The notes beneath the pieces are model-generated. The model searched no databases. It worked only from the letters and a program-made list of their open reading frames with translations, and was not told the DNA's origin. A DNA stretch of 60,221 bases from an uncultured Chthonomonas sp. (lineage in GTDB: Bacteria; Armatimonadota; Chthonomonadetes; Chthonomonadales; CAJBBX01). How positions within the stretch are numbered: position 1 is the first letter of the stretch; each line of letters starts with the position of its first letter. The translations under genes were made by a program, and so were the position numbers. The DNA is taken from assembly GCA_903951425.1 (NCBI GenBank), contig CAJBBX010000017.1, positions 1 to 60,221 of the forward strand. The letters run 5' to 3'. Below, in pieces: positions 44,974-53,996 of the stretch.

Positions 44974-46463
44974 GAGGGGCGGCAAGCATTGCGGGGATTG
45001 CTCCGCACACGACGCTGGCGCTCGTTGCCGCGGCGGTCATGGTCTGCCCCAACGGGGCGTGGGCAGGTTCGCTGGCCGCCGGCGGCACAGGCGCCACCGA
45101 GACCCGGTACCTCACCTTCCAGCTGATGACCGGACTGCCGGGGTACGCGGGCCCACCGCCGATGCCCGGCCGGTTCTCGCTCAGCAAGGCCCAGGTGGCG
45201 GACTTTGTTCGCAGTGTCGTCAAGGCCATCGGCACAACGGGCAATGCTCGCCATCAGCTGGGCTTCGCCGTGGGGCCCCTCTGTTTCGATATGTCCGATG
45301 TCGAGACGCGGCAGTTCATCCGCGACGCCTTTTCCGTCGCGCGGGAGGCCGATGTGGCCGTCGGCTTCCACATCGACGACTCCATGTCATGGGGACATCG
45401 CAAGGACCTATTGGCCAACCCAGACAACCTCGAGACGGCCGACTGGCGACAGCTATCCAACACCGGCAGGCGCGCGGACTGGGGCCCCACGCCCACCCGG
45501 TTCCCACCCCAGATGTGCTTCAACAGCCCCGAGGTCGTGGCCGCCGTCCGGAAGAGAGCCGCCGTCATCGGCGCCGAGATCGCGAAGGAACTGAAGGGGC
45601 TATCGGCGGCGGGCAAGGCGCACCTCTTTGCCGGTGTCATCGCCGGATGGGAGACCGGCATCGGACGCGACTTCGAAACCGGCCGGACGCTCGGGTACCG
45701 GGCGTTGCGCCATCAGGGCTTCAGTGCCGGCGAGCCGCCCAAGGACGCGGACATGGAGCGCGTGCGCGTCGTCAAGGAGTTCATGGAGCTCTGGGGCCGT
45801 TCGCTGACCGTGGCCGGCGTCCCACGGCAACGGGTCTTCTGCCACGTCGCGTTCACGGATCAGGGCCTGCGCGCCGCCGACGCCAAGTCCTCCCGCGCCG
45901 AGCGCGTGCAGTTCGCACTGCCGGAGGTCGCCTTCAGCCCAGCCTATCGCCCTGGCTTCTCAACCTACCCCGAGGGGGCAACGTTCAGGGACATCCATGC
46001 GATCCTGGCCCGGCAGGGCAGTCCCGGCTGGATATCCGCCGAGGGAACCAACGTATCGCCCACCGGGATGCCCGGCGAGCCCACGATGGAGACCTACCTG
46101 GGGCGCATGTTCAACCACGGCGCGGTATGGGTCAACCTCTTCTCGTGGGGCATGGGCGGTGAAGCCATGCGTGACAACTTCTTCCGGAAGGCGACAGAGG
46201 GCCCCGAAGCCCTCGCCGCATACGCCAGGTTCCTTCGGGGCGCGCCGTTGGCGGAGGCCGCCGGGGGCTTCACGGTGCAGGGCTTCCAGGGCAAAGTGCG
46301 TCGCATCCAGAGGGAGCTCTCTGACTGGGCCGGCAGATCGGGCAGGCAGGAGCAGCTGCGTGCGACGGCCCTGTCACAGCGGCTGGAGCAGCTAATAAAG
46401 GAGAGGCAGTGGCAGGAGGCGGACATGGTCGCCGACCAAATCCTCGGCCTGATAGCCCGCTGA
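44970..46463 (+). CDS. Secreted TIM-barrel-like protein, paralogue B
   Basis: The 497-residue protein has a signal peptide (TLALVAAAVMVCPNGAWA) and the same overall plan as the preceding protein: VAVGFHIDDSMSWG, LFAGVIAGWETGIGRDF, SPGWISAEGTNVS, FNHGAVWVNLFSWGMGG, and a helical end. The family is not recognised. The GTG start overlaps the stop of paralogue A, so both are made together. Tandem paralogues with diverged active-site regions suggest different linkages in one substrate. Confidence 0.65.
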   Translation: MRGAASIAGIAPHTTLALVAAAVMVCPNGAWAGSLAAGGTGATETRYLTFQLMTGLPGYAGPPPMPGRFSLSKAQVADFVRSVVKAIGTTGNARHQLGFAVGPLCFDMSDVETRQFIRDAFSVAREADVAVGFHIDDSMSWGHRKDLLANPDNLETADWRQLSNTGRRADWGPTPTRFPPQMCFNSPEVVAAVRKRAAVIGAEIAKELKGLSAAGKAHLFAGVIAGWETGIGRDFETGRTLGYRALRHQGFSAGEPPKDADMERVRVVKEFMELWGRSLTVAGVPRQRVFCHVAFTDQGLRAADAKSSRAERVQFALPEVAFSPAYRPGFSTYPEGATFRDIHAILARQGSPGWISAEGTNVSPTGMPGEPTMETYLGRMFNHGAVWVNLFSWGMGGEAMRDNFFRKATEGPEALAAYARFLRGAPLAEAAGGFTVQGFQGKVRRIQRELSDWAGRSGRQEQLRATALSQRLEQLIKERQWQEADMVADQILGLIAR

Positions 46464-46627
46464 GCCCCGCCGATTGACCATGCGCGGGAGTTGCTCCAGT
46501 ACCGCCTTGCGCCGGACGGTGCGCTCCCGCATTCAGGCCCTGCAAGCGTGCGGCGCAGGAGCCTCCGGCGGCGGCGTCGAACTACGGCAAACGCGCGGGA
46601 CGAACCGCGCCCATGGGAGATCGATAC

Positions 46628-47719
46628 GTGAGCCTTTCGCCTGAGATGGTCTGCGCCCTGCTCGTCGTCGCCGCGTTGCCGGCGGCCCTGGCCGGCACGC
46701 CCGACATCAAGACCGTCCGCCCCGACGGAACGCCCAACCGGGCTGCCTGGATGGCTCAGGGCGCCTTCGGGGTCATGACGCACTACCTCTTCCACCCCAG
46801 GGGCGACACGCCGGAGGAGCGCACCGCCGACCTGAACCGGACCGTGGATGCCTTCGACGTGCCGTCTTACGTCAAACAGGTCAAGGCGACCGGCGCCGAC
46901 TGGGTCATCTTCACCCTGGGCCAGACCACGGGCGCTCTCTGCAGTCCCAACCCGGTGCTGGACCCCAGGGCGCCGGGTATGACCCCGAAGCGCGACCTCG
47001 CGCTCGAGCTGGCCAAGGCGCTCCACCGGGCGGGTAAGCGCCTGATCCTATACATCCCGTCGGAACAGAACTCCGAGCAGGCCATCCAGACCGCGCTCCG
47101 GTCCGACCAGCCGGGCTACGCCGAGCGCTACTTCGAGTTCCTCAAGGCCTACTCGCTCAAGTTCGGGAAGCTGTGCGACGGCTGGTGGTTCGACTCCTGC
47201 GGCCCGCACGACGACGCCTACTGGAACGCCTGGCTAACCGCCCTGCGCGCCGGCAACCCGGACACGGCGGTGGCCTTCAGCGGCGCCGAGTTCTGCTGCG
47301 GCGGACCCGAAGGCCCGATCTGCAAGCTGGAGGACTACCACGCCGGCGAGATCCACCTGCTGGAGGAGGGGAAGATACGCCGCGACTTCCTGCCGCCCGG
47401 CGGCGACATCGTGGTGGTGGACCAGAAGCTGCGGAAGCGCGGCCAGGAGGCCCGCACCTACATGCCCGACGGCCAGTTCATCGACGGAGTGCAGTGGCAC
47501 TGCCTGTTGCCGCTGGACCTCACCTTCAACCCGGCGGTCCCCAACCAGTACTGCAACTACACCGACAAGGAGCTCTTCGGCTTCGTGGGTGCGGTGAAGT
47601 CCGTGGGCGGCGCCGTCACCATTAACGTGCCCATCGAGATCGAGACAGGCCGCATCCCCACCGACAGCCACGCCCAGCTTGTGCGCCTGGGCAAGTCGAT
47701 GAAGACGGCGGGGAAGTAG
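46628..47719 (+). CDS. Secreted GH29-like alpha-L-fucosidase
   Basis: The protein of about 363 residues has a signal peptide (EMVCALLVVAALPAALA) and GH29-like barrel strands: AWMAQGAFGVMTHYLFHP, FDVPSYVKQVKATGADWVIF and LCDGWWFDSCGP, where the Asp of WFD is the nucleophile position. It is a minimal catalytic domain without a C-terminal beta-sandwich. GH29 enzymes release alpha-L-fucose. GTG 46628 has GGGAGA at nine bases; ATG 46613 is an alternative in the same frame. It follows the paralogue pair. Confidence 0.75.
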   Translation: MSLSPEMVCALLVVAALPAALAGTPDIKTVRPDGTPNRAAWMAQGAFGVMTHYLFHPRGDTPEERTADLNRTVDAFDVPSYVKQVKATGADWVIFTLGQTTGALCSPNPVLDPRAPGMTPKRDLALELAKALHRAGKRLILYIPSEQNSEQAIQTALRSDQPGYAERYFEFLKAYSLKFGKLCDGWWFDSCGPHDDAYWNAWLTALRAGNPDTAVAFSGAEFCCGGPEGPICKLEDYHAGEIHLLEEGKIRRDFLPPGGDIVVVDQKLRKRGQEARTYMPDGQFIDGVQWHCLLPLDLTFNPAVPNQYCNYTDKELFGFVGAVKSVGGAVTINVPIEIETGRIPTDSHAQLVRLGKSMKTAGK

Positions 47720-47723
47720 GCGC

Positions 47724-49685
47724 GTGCCCCGCCACCGCCTCCTGTCTGCCGCGCTCCTGGCGCTGGCCTCGGCGCCTTCCGCGGCGGCGGCTGTAACGCT
47801 CTCCGGGATGGTGGGCGCTCAGCGGCTCTCGTTCCGGGTGACGCGGGTGGCCGACGAGGCCTCCTTCGCGGTGGCGCCTCGGGCGGCTGCGTATGTGGCG
47901 GTCACCGAGGTGCACGCGGGCGCAACGACACCGGCGCCGGTGCGGTACCTGGTCACGGGCGACGGCCTGGCGCCCTTTGAGCGGGCCTATGCCGCGCGGG
48001 GCTTCGGGCCAGTGACCTTCTTCATCCCCGTGGCGGGCGGGCGGGCGGGCGCGGTGCGAATCCGCAACCTGGCGGGAGCGGATCGCTCGCCATGCATCCT
48101 GGGCGTGCGCGGCGTGACGCGGGCCGAGATCGACGCCGCTCGGGCCGCCGACCGGTTCGCGCTCTGCGGCACGGTCATCAACCCCCTCCTCGGCATGCCG
48201 GAGGAGGAGCAGGCCCAGCGCCTGGCCACAGGCCTGCCGCCTATGCCGGGCCGCGCCGCGGGGCCGGGCTTCTCCTATGAGGTCTACTACGCGGCATGGA
48301 CACCGGAAGCCGTGCGGGCGCAGATCGTCAAGGCGCGGGACTGGGCTCGGCGGCACCGGATGAAGGCGTTGCTGGGGTTCGTCTCGTGGTGGAACGGGAC
48401 GCCGCGCCGCGTACCGGATGGCCAGGGCGGAGCCCTTGACGACCTGAAGTACCAGCAGGTCTGCTACACGCCCGGCTCCGAGCACCCGGAGAACCCCGAG
48501 CTGCGCACGCTGCTGGGGGCGCGGTACAACCGCCACTACCGGCTCTCGGTGCCCAACATCTGGAGCAACACGCCCTGGCTCACCATGAACAGCGCGACGC
48601 TCAACGCCTACCGGGCGCGGCGGATGGCCGAGGCCGTGCAGGCGCTGAAGGAGGTCTCCGGCGGCGACGCCTCGTGGGTGGCGGGCCTCTTCCTCGAGAA
48701 CGAGCCGCGCTACTGGGACACGCAGTCGACCCAGGGCACGCCGCAGTGGGCCGGAGAGCAGTGGGCCGACTTCAACCCCATGGCCGTGGCCGACGCGGCC
48801 GAGGAGGGCGTGACGCTGGACCCGGCCGACGGCATGTCGCAGGCCGAGTTGGTCTGGCTGCAGGGCAACGTGGCGCGCTACTTCCAGCAGACGGCCGACG
48901 CGGCCAACCGTGCCCTGCGCTCGGCGGGCATGGCCGGACGCGTATCGGTCTATACGCACTCATTGCAGCTTGCGGTCCTCTTCCCTTGCGGTGCGCTGAA
49001 CCAGTCCCCGGCGGACTGGGCACGGGCCTCGGGCGCGCGCACGGGCATCGAGGGCATCTGGAGCAACCTGTCGGACTTCGACCGTGTGCGCGAGTGGGGC
49101 CCTTGGTGCAACCTGAATCGCGAGGAGACCGACGGCCTGCCGCTGGAGACGCACCTCTGGGACCTGCGCGCGACCTATGCCGCGGGCGGCGAGTTCTACA
49201 ACAGCTATAACTGGCACACGCTGAAGGGCGACGGTTATCCCGGCTACGCTCGCGGCTTCGCGGCGGCGTTGCCCGTGGCGCAAGCGAACCCGCTGGAGGC
49301 GGCGCGGGCAACGGACACGGAGTTGACCATCAAGCCGCCCCAGGCGCTGCAGGCCTTCGGAGAGATGGAGGTGTCAGTGGAGGCCGCAGGCGCCGCGTCA
49401 GTCGCGCTGGAGATGGTCTCGAACGCCGGAACGACGTTTTCGGCTCGGCGCGCTCCAGCGAAGGCCGAATCCACGCGCTTCGCGTTCCCCGTGCCGGCGG
49501 AGGTTCACTGGTCCGCCACGGCGAGGCTATGCCTGCATGCTTACGACCCCAAGGGCCGCGAACTCACCACCGGAGCCCGCTTCGCCCCCGGCGCCGAGAA
49601 GGCCGTCCAGCTACGCCTGGACCTCGGCGCGAGCAGGGCGCTGAGTCTCGTAGTCGTACGACGCGGGGTGGCCGCGGCTCGGTGA
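47724..49685 (+). CDS. Secreted glycosidase-like protein, unknown family
   Basis: The 653-residue protein starts at GTG, four bases after the GH29-like gene, with a signal peptide (LLSAALLALASAPSAAAA). An N-terminal beta-rich part (about 20-150) precedes a barrel-like region with HRMKALLGFVSWWNG, SWVAGLFLENEPRYWD (possible acid/base Glu) and GIEGIWSNLSDF. A C-terminal beta domain follows. I cannot name the family; beta-galactosidase or GH5/GH42-like barrels are the nearest in feel. Part of the 43513-49685 operon. Confidence 0.6.
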   Translation: MPRHRLLSAALLALASAPSAAAAVTLSGMVGAQRLSFRVTRVADEASFAVAPRAAAYVAVTEVHAGATTPAPVRYLVTGDGLAPFERAYAARGFGPVTFFIPVAGGRAGAVRIRNLAGADRSPCILGVRGVTRAEIDAARAADRFALCGTVINPLLGMPEEEQAQRLATGLPPMPGRAAGPGFSYEVYYAAWTPEAVRAQIVKARDWARRHRMKALLGFVSWWNGTPRRVPDGQGGALDDLKYQQVCYTPGSEHPENPELRTLLGARYNRHYRLSVPNIWSNTPWLTMNSATLNAYRARRMAEAVQALKEVSGGDASWVAGLFLENEPRYWDTQSTQGTPQWAGEQWADFNPMAVADAAEEGVTLDPADGMSQAELVWLQGNVARYFQQTADAANRALRSAGMAGRVSVYTHSLQLAVLFPCGALNQSPADWARASGARTGIEGIWSNLSDFDRVREWGPWCNLNREETDGLPLETHLWDLRATYAAGGEFYNSYNWHTLKGDGYPGYARGFAAALPVAQANPLEAARATDTELTIKPPQALQAFGEMEVSVEAAGAASVALEMVSNAGTTFSARRAPAKAESTRFAFPVPAEVHWSATARLCLHAYDPKGRELTTGARFAPGAEKAVQLRLDLGASRALSLVVVRRGVAAAR

Positions 49686-49688
49686 GGC

Positions 49689-49970
49689 TTAACCCCCGAT
49701 CACCACCGTCCATGGCCGGATCTCCCAGCGCTTCACCAGCCCGTTGGCGACGTAGGGGTCGCTTGCCACGAAGGCCTCGATCGGGTCCGGGCCGTCGGTT
49801 CGCCAGATGAGTAGCGCCGTGTCGGCCGGGTCGGCGAAGGCGCCTCCGAGGAGCAGTTCGCCGCGCTCGTGGGCCGCCTGCGCCAGGGCCAGGTGCTCCG
49901 AACGAAAGGCCGGCCGGCGCTCCATGTAGTCGTCGGCCACGTGGTAGATCAGGGCGTAGAGCGCCGTCAT
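49689..49970 (-). CDS. YciI-like protein
   Basis: The 93-residue protein matches the YCII family: RPAFRSEHLALAQAAHERGELLLGG, then DPYVANGLVKRWEIRPW. These small ferredoxin-like dimers have a conserved His and Asp and mostly unknown roles. ATG 49970 overlaps the stop of the GH2 gene (ATGA) and has GGAGGAGA. It ends three bases from the convergent plus-strand gene. Confidence 0.82.
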   Translation of the reverse strand: MTALYALIYHVADDYMERRPAFRSEHLALAQAAHERGELLLGGAFADPADTALLIWRTDGPDPIEAFVASDPYVANGLVKRWEIRPWTVVIGG

Positions 49971-52900
49971 CGCTTCTCCTCCGCCGGGGCGGAGGCCCAG
50001 CGCAGCAGGTTGCGGAGCAGCCGGTCCGCGGCCGGGTGCGAGCCGAGGTTCCCGGTGATGCGCAGCGTGTTTAGCACGATCTGCCCCTTGCCCACGCGGT
50101 ATACGCTGAGCATCAGCCCCGAGGCGTAGTCCTGCGAGGCCTTGATCGCGCCCGCCACGGCTTCGGACGGCGGGTCCTGGCCCGTGAAGACCAGGTCCGG
50201 GATCACCTCGCGGTAGAAGGTCGTGTCCATGAGCCCGCCGGTGGGCAGGCCGGCAAAGATGGGGTGCGTCTTGGCCCACTCGTCCTTCAGGTAGAGCCAG
50301 CCGTGGATGCCCACGAGCGCCCCCTTGCGCTCGAGAGGCAGCCGGGCCACGGGGTCGTCGCCCACGCGGAAGGCCTCGGGCGCGAGGAAGGCCGCCGTGG
50401 CCCCCTGGCGCACGCGCTCCAGTAGCGCCTGCCACGCGGCCTCGTCAGCCGGTGCGCCTGAGCCGACGAGGATGACCTCCGACGTCCGGTCGAACGGTCT
50501 GGCCGCGCAACCGTGCGCCGCGAGCCACGCCGTCAGCTTCTCGTCGGCGCCCCAGAGGGCCACTTGCGGCGGGAGCGCGGGCATGGCGGCCGGGTTATCC
50601 AGGTCGAACCGGATGTCGCCGCCGGTGGGCGCCCCGCCCTGCTCCATGGTGGCCGTGAACCGGTAGGCTCCTGCGGGGCCGTCCACCGTGACCTCCTCGC
50701 TGAAGAAGGGCAAGGCGAGGGGCGCCTCGGCTCCGGGCGTCGAGGGCGGCACGGTGACCGTCACGGTGCGGTCAAGCAGGCGGCGCATGTCCGGCCCGAT
50801 CATCTGCAGCCGCACGGGGTAGCTACCTGCGGGCAGGGCGTCCTCGTTGGCCAGCACGGCCTCCAGCCGCGCCTTGCCGCCGCGATAGAGGTTGCGCGGC
50901 TCGGCGAAGAGGCAGAAGCGGAGCGGCGCGAAGGCCTCGTAGAAGGCGTCCGTGGAGCCGGGCTTCAGGTCGCGGAAGAGCGTGAAAATGCCCTCGCCGC
51001 AGTTCACATGGTCCATCATGCCCGTGACGTTGTGGCCGATGATCTTCGGGTTGGACCGGATCGCGTCGAGGCCCAGCCTCCGCTGGTCGGCCACCTTGGC
51101 GAGGCTGGCCGCGAAGAAGGCCTGCGGGTCGGCGAAGGTGTCGGCGAGGCTCCAGGCGGTCCAGTCGCCCATGAAGCGCCGGAGGAGGCCTGAGTAGTAG
51201 AGGGCATCCTCGGCGTCGGCGTGGCCGATCTGCTCGAAGCGCCGCGTTACGCGCCAGAGGTCCACGGCGCTACCGATGCCGTACTCGCTGAGCAGCACCG
51301 GGCCGCTCGCCGCGCCCAGCTCACGGAGCCATGCCACGTCGGCTGCGGAGTGGGGTACGTGCGGGTAGGCGTGGACGTCGCCCATGTCGGTGGCGTAGCC
51401 ACCGGGGTAGGCCATGCCGGTGGGGCCCTTGCCGGGGCCTTCGCCGCCCAGGTAGCCGTCCCAGCCCTCGGCGCCGGGGTTGCAGACGGAGCCGAAATCG
51501 CGCTGCCCATCCCAGCGCCCGCTGTTAAGCATCACCGCGCGGGTCTGGTCCAGCGACCGCACCAGCGGCAGCGAGGCGGCGGCATGGCGGAAGACGGCGT
51601 TGTCGAAGGTTTCGTTGAGCAGGCCCCAGATCACGACCGAGGGGTGGTTGCGGTCGCGCAGGATGGTCTCGCCCAGCGAGAGGTCGAACCTCGCCGCCAT
51701 CTGCGGGCCATCCTCCATGGGGTTCGACGCGGCGTGCTCCTGGTACACCATGAGGCCCATCTCGTCGCACACGTCCAGTTGCGCCCGCGTGGCGCCGCCC
51801 CAGATGAAGCGGATGCAGTTGAAGCCCATGGTCTTGAGGTAGAGCGCGTCCTTGCGGAAGAGGTCCGGCTCCATGGCGATCTGCTGGCCGACCGGGTAGG
51901 CGTTGACGGTATGCGTGGAGCGCAGGAAGAGGCGGCGGCCGTTCAGCCGGAAGGCGCTGCGCTCCAGGCGGAAGTCGCGGAAGCCGATCCGCACCGACCG
52001 CTCATCGCGCGATCGGCCCGTCGTAACGCCCACCGTGACGCGGTAGAGGAACGGGTCCCGCACATCCCAGAGCCGGTGGCGCGGCGCCTGCAGGCGAAGC
52101 GTGACAACGGACGCGCCGGGGGCGACCTGCTTCCGCGCCGCCACCCGGTCCACCGTGCAGCCCACGGCGGCGGGAGCCAACGCGGCCTCCACCGCCACCG
52201 GCGCCGATCCCGCCGCGCTGCTCGCGAGGCTCACCCGCACGTCGACGGAGCCGCTCTTCCAGTCCGGCACGGCGTAGAGGTCGGTGATGTGTATAGCGGG
52301 CGTGCAGGCCAGTTCGACCTCGCCCACCACGCCGCCGTGATTGTACGACGCCCCCGCCGAGTAGGGGATCACCTTGGCGCGGCGCGGCGTGGTGTTGAGC
52401 GTCATGCCCTCGATGGGCGTGTGCGTCGGGTTCAGGACGCGGACGGCCAGCAGATTGTCGGCTCCGGGCTTCACTGCCGCGGTGGCGTCCAGCTCAAAGG
52501 GCGTCTCGCCGCCCTCGTGTCGGCCAAGCGGCTTACCGTTGAGCCAGGCCTCGGCCAGGTAGTCCACAGCCTCGAACCGGAGTAGCGTCCGGCCGCCGGG
52601 GTGCGGGTTGGCGGGCGCGTTGAACCTCCGCCAGTACCATGCCACGCCGTGGTAGCCGGGGAAAGCCTCCTGCAGCGCGCCGGGCGCCCGTAACGCTCGG
52701 GCCTCCTTGCGGGGCGCGGCGAACCAGCGGCCGGTTCGGCCCGCGTTGTCAGGATCGGTGGCGGCCATCCACCGGCCGGAGAGGTGCAGCGTGGAGCTGA
52801 GCGTGGTGCGGCCCGGCGTCGGCATGGCGATCCTCCTCTGGCCGCACTCGGGTGCGTCGGCCCGGCCCAGCACGGCGAACCGCACGGAGCCCTGCGCCAG

Positions 52901-53914
52901 CGCCAGCGGTCCCTGCGGCGTGGGACACACGGGCTTCCAGGCGAGCGTGTAGAGCCCCGGTGCGGAGGGCATCGGCAAGGGCGCCGTGAACCCGCCGCCT
53001 CGGGTCAGCCGGGCTGTGCCCTGCCCGCCGCCGCCGGGGCCCGACAGGGCAAGCGCCACGTCGATGGCCTCCACCGCGGGAGGCACGCACTCCGGCTCCA
53101 CCGAGAGCGTCGCCCGCATCGGGAGCTTGCCTGGCCGGATGAGCCCCCAGCGCGACGGCAGCGCGCACTCCAGCCGCGCCGACCGGGCGAAGGCCTCCTG
53201 CTGCTTCCGGGGCGAGCCCACCGGGGTCAGCGGGCAGGGGCGGTCCCAGACCCGCAGCTCGGCCAACGCGCCCTTGAAGTGGCGTTGCTCCCCCGCGATG
53301 CCCAGTCCCAGCAGCATCGGCGTGGAGCTGGGCTTCAGGGGTGCGGGAGCGACGACCCGGTCCACCTGCAGGCCGTCTACATAGAACCGCATGACGCCCC
53401 GCGCCTTGACGATGGCCACGTGCTGCCACACGTCGGGCGTGAGCTGCACCGTGCGCGAGTAGACCCACGCCGTCCCCGTGCCGTAGGTGAAGTAGTAGGC
53501 GTTGTCCTTGGCGCCGTCCTGCTGCAGGGCGAAGCCGACGAACTCGGTACGGTGGTTCCCCAGGATGTCGGCGTACTTGCGCTGCCCCGGCGCGGGCCGG
53601 ACCCAGCACTCGATGGCGAAGCTGTCCGTGAGGCCCGGCAGCGTGCTGGGAGCCTCGACGTGCGCGTCGGCGCCGTCCAACGCCAGGCAGGGCCGCCCGT
53701 CGATGTTTGCCCACGCCACGGCTCCCACGGTGCGCCCGTGCAGCCCGCCGCCGCCGCTGTCCGACGCGTCCACGCCGAAGCGGTACTCCAGGACCAGCCC
53801 CGGCCGGGCGGCCGCCTGGGCCGCGCACGCGGAGGGCAAGAGCGCGGCGAGTAGGGCCAGGCCCGTCCCGCACAAGGGGACGAGCGATCGGCAGGCATCA
53901 GGACCGAAGGACAT
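49967..53914 (-). CDS. Secreted LamG-GH2 multidomain beta-glycosidase
   Basis: The 1315-residue protein has a signal peptide (LALLAALLPSACAAQA), a LamG-type jelly roll (about 40-220; FAIECWVRPAPGQRKYADIL, MRFYVDGLQV), a linker, then a GH2 core: sugar-binding domain (WYWRRFNAP, AEAWLNGKPLG), Ig-like domain, and barrel (RFIWGGATRAQLDVCDEMGL). The acid/base is Glu768 in WGLLNETFD and the nucleophile Glu877 in LLSEYGIG. A further 350 residues include a glutamine-amidotransferase-like fold near the end. GH2 members cleave beta-galactosides, glucuronides or mannosides. It is coupled to the YciI-like gene. Confidence 0.87.
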   Translation of the reverse strand: MSFGPDACRSLVPLCGTGLALLAALLPSACAAQAAARPGLVLEYRFGVDASDSGGGGLHGRTVGAVAWANIDGRPCLALDGADAHVEAPSTLPGLTDSFAIECWVRPAPGQRKYADILGNHRTEFVGFALQQDGAKDNAYYFTYGTGTAWVYSRTVQLTPDVWQHVAIVKARGVMRFYVDGLQVDRVVAPAPLKPSSTPMLLGLGIAGEQRHFKGALAELRVWDRPCPLTPVGSPRKQQEAFARSARLECALPSRWGLIRPGKLPMRATLSVEPECVPPAVEAIDVALALSGPGGGGQGTARLTRGGGFTAPLPMPSAPGLYTLAWKPVCPTPQGPLALAQGSVRFAVLGRADAPECGQRRIAMPTPGRTTLSSTLHLSGRWMAATDPDNAGRTGRWFAAPRKEARALRAPGALQEAFPGYHGVAWYWRRFNAPANPHPGGRTLLRFEAVDYLAEAWLNGKPLGRHEGGETPFELDATAAVKPGADNLLAVRVLNPTHTPIEGMTLNTTPRRAKVIPYSAGASYNHGGVVGEVELACTPAIHITDLYAVPDWKSGSVDVRVSLASSAAGSAPVAVEAALAPAAVGCTVDRVAARKQVAPGASVVTLRLQAPRHRLWDVRDPFLYRVTVGVTTGRSRDERSVRIGFRDFRLERSAFRLNGRRLFLRSTHTVNAYPVGQQIAMEPDLFRKDALYLKTMGFNCIRFIWGGATRAQLDVCDEMGLMVYQEHAASNPMEDGPQMAARFDLSLGETILRDRNHPSVVIWGLLNETFDNAVFRHAAASLPLVRSLDQTRAVMLNSGRWDGQRDFGSVCNPGAEGWDGYLGGEGPGKGPTGMAYPGGYATDMGDVHAYPHVPHSAADVAWLRELGAASGPVLLSEYGIGSAVDLWRVTRRFEQIGHADAEDALYYSGLLRRFMGDWTAWSLADTFADPQAFFAASLAKVADQRRLGLDAIRSNPKIIGHNVTGMMDHVNCGEGIFTLFRDLKPGSTDAFYEAFAPLRFCLFAEPRNLYRGGKARLEAVLANEDALPAGSYPVRLQMIGPDMRRLLDRTVTVTVPPSTPGAEAPLALPFFSEEVTVDGPAGAYRFTATMEQGGAPTGGDIRFDLDNPAAMPALPPQVALWGADEKLTAWLAAHGCAARPFDRTSEVILVGSGAPADEAAWQALLERVRQGATAAFLAPEAFRVGDDPVARLPLERKGALVGIHGWLYLKDEWAKTHPIFAGLPTGGLMDTTFYREVIPDLVFTGQDPPSEAVAGAIKASQDYASGLMLSVYRVGKGQIVLNTLRITGNLGSHPAADRLLRNLLRWASAPAEEKR

Positions 53915-53996
53915 GCTGGTTCTCCGTTCATCTGTCGCGACGCCGATAGGTTCACCCCCGCCGCGCCCGGCACCTGCCCGGCGTCCGGCGCCGCGC

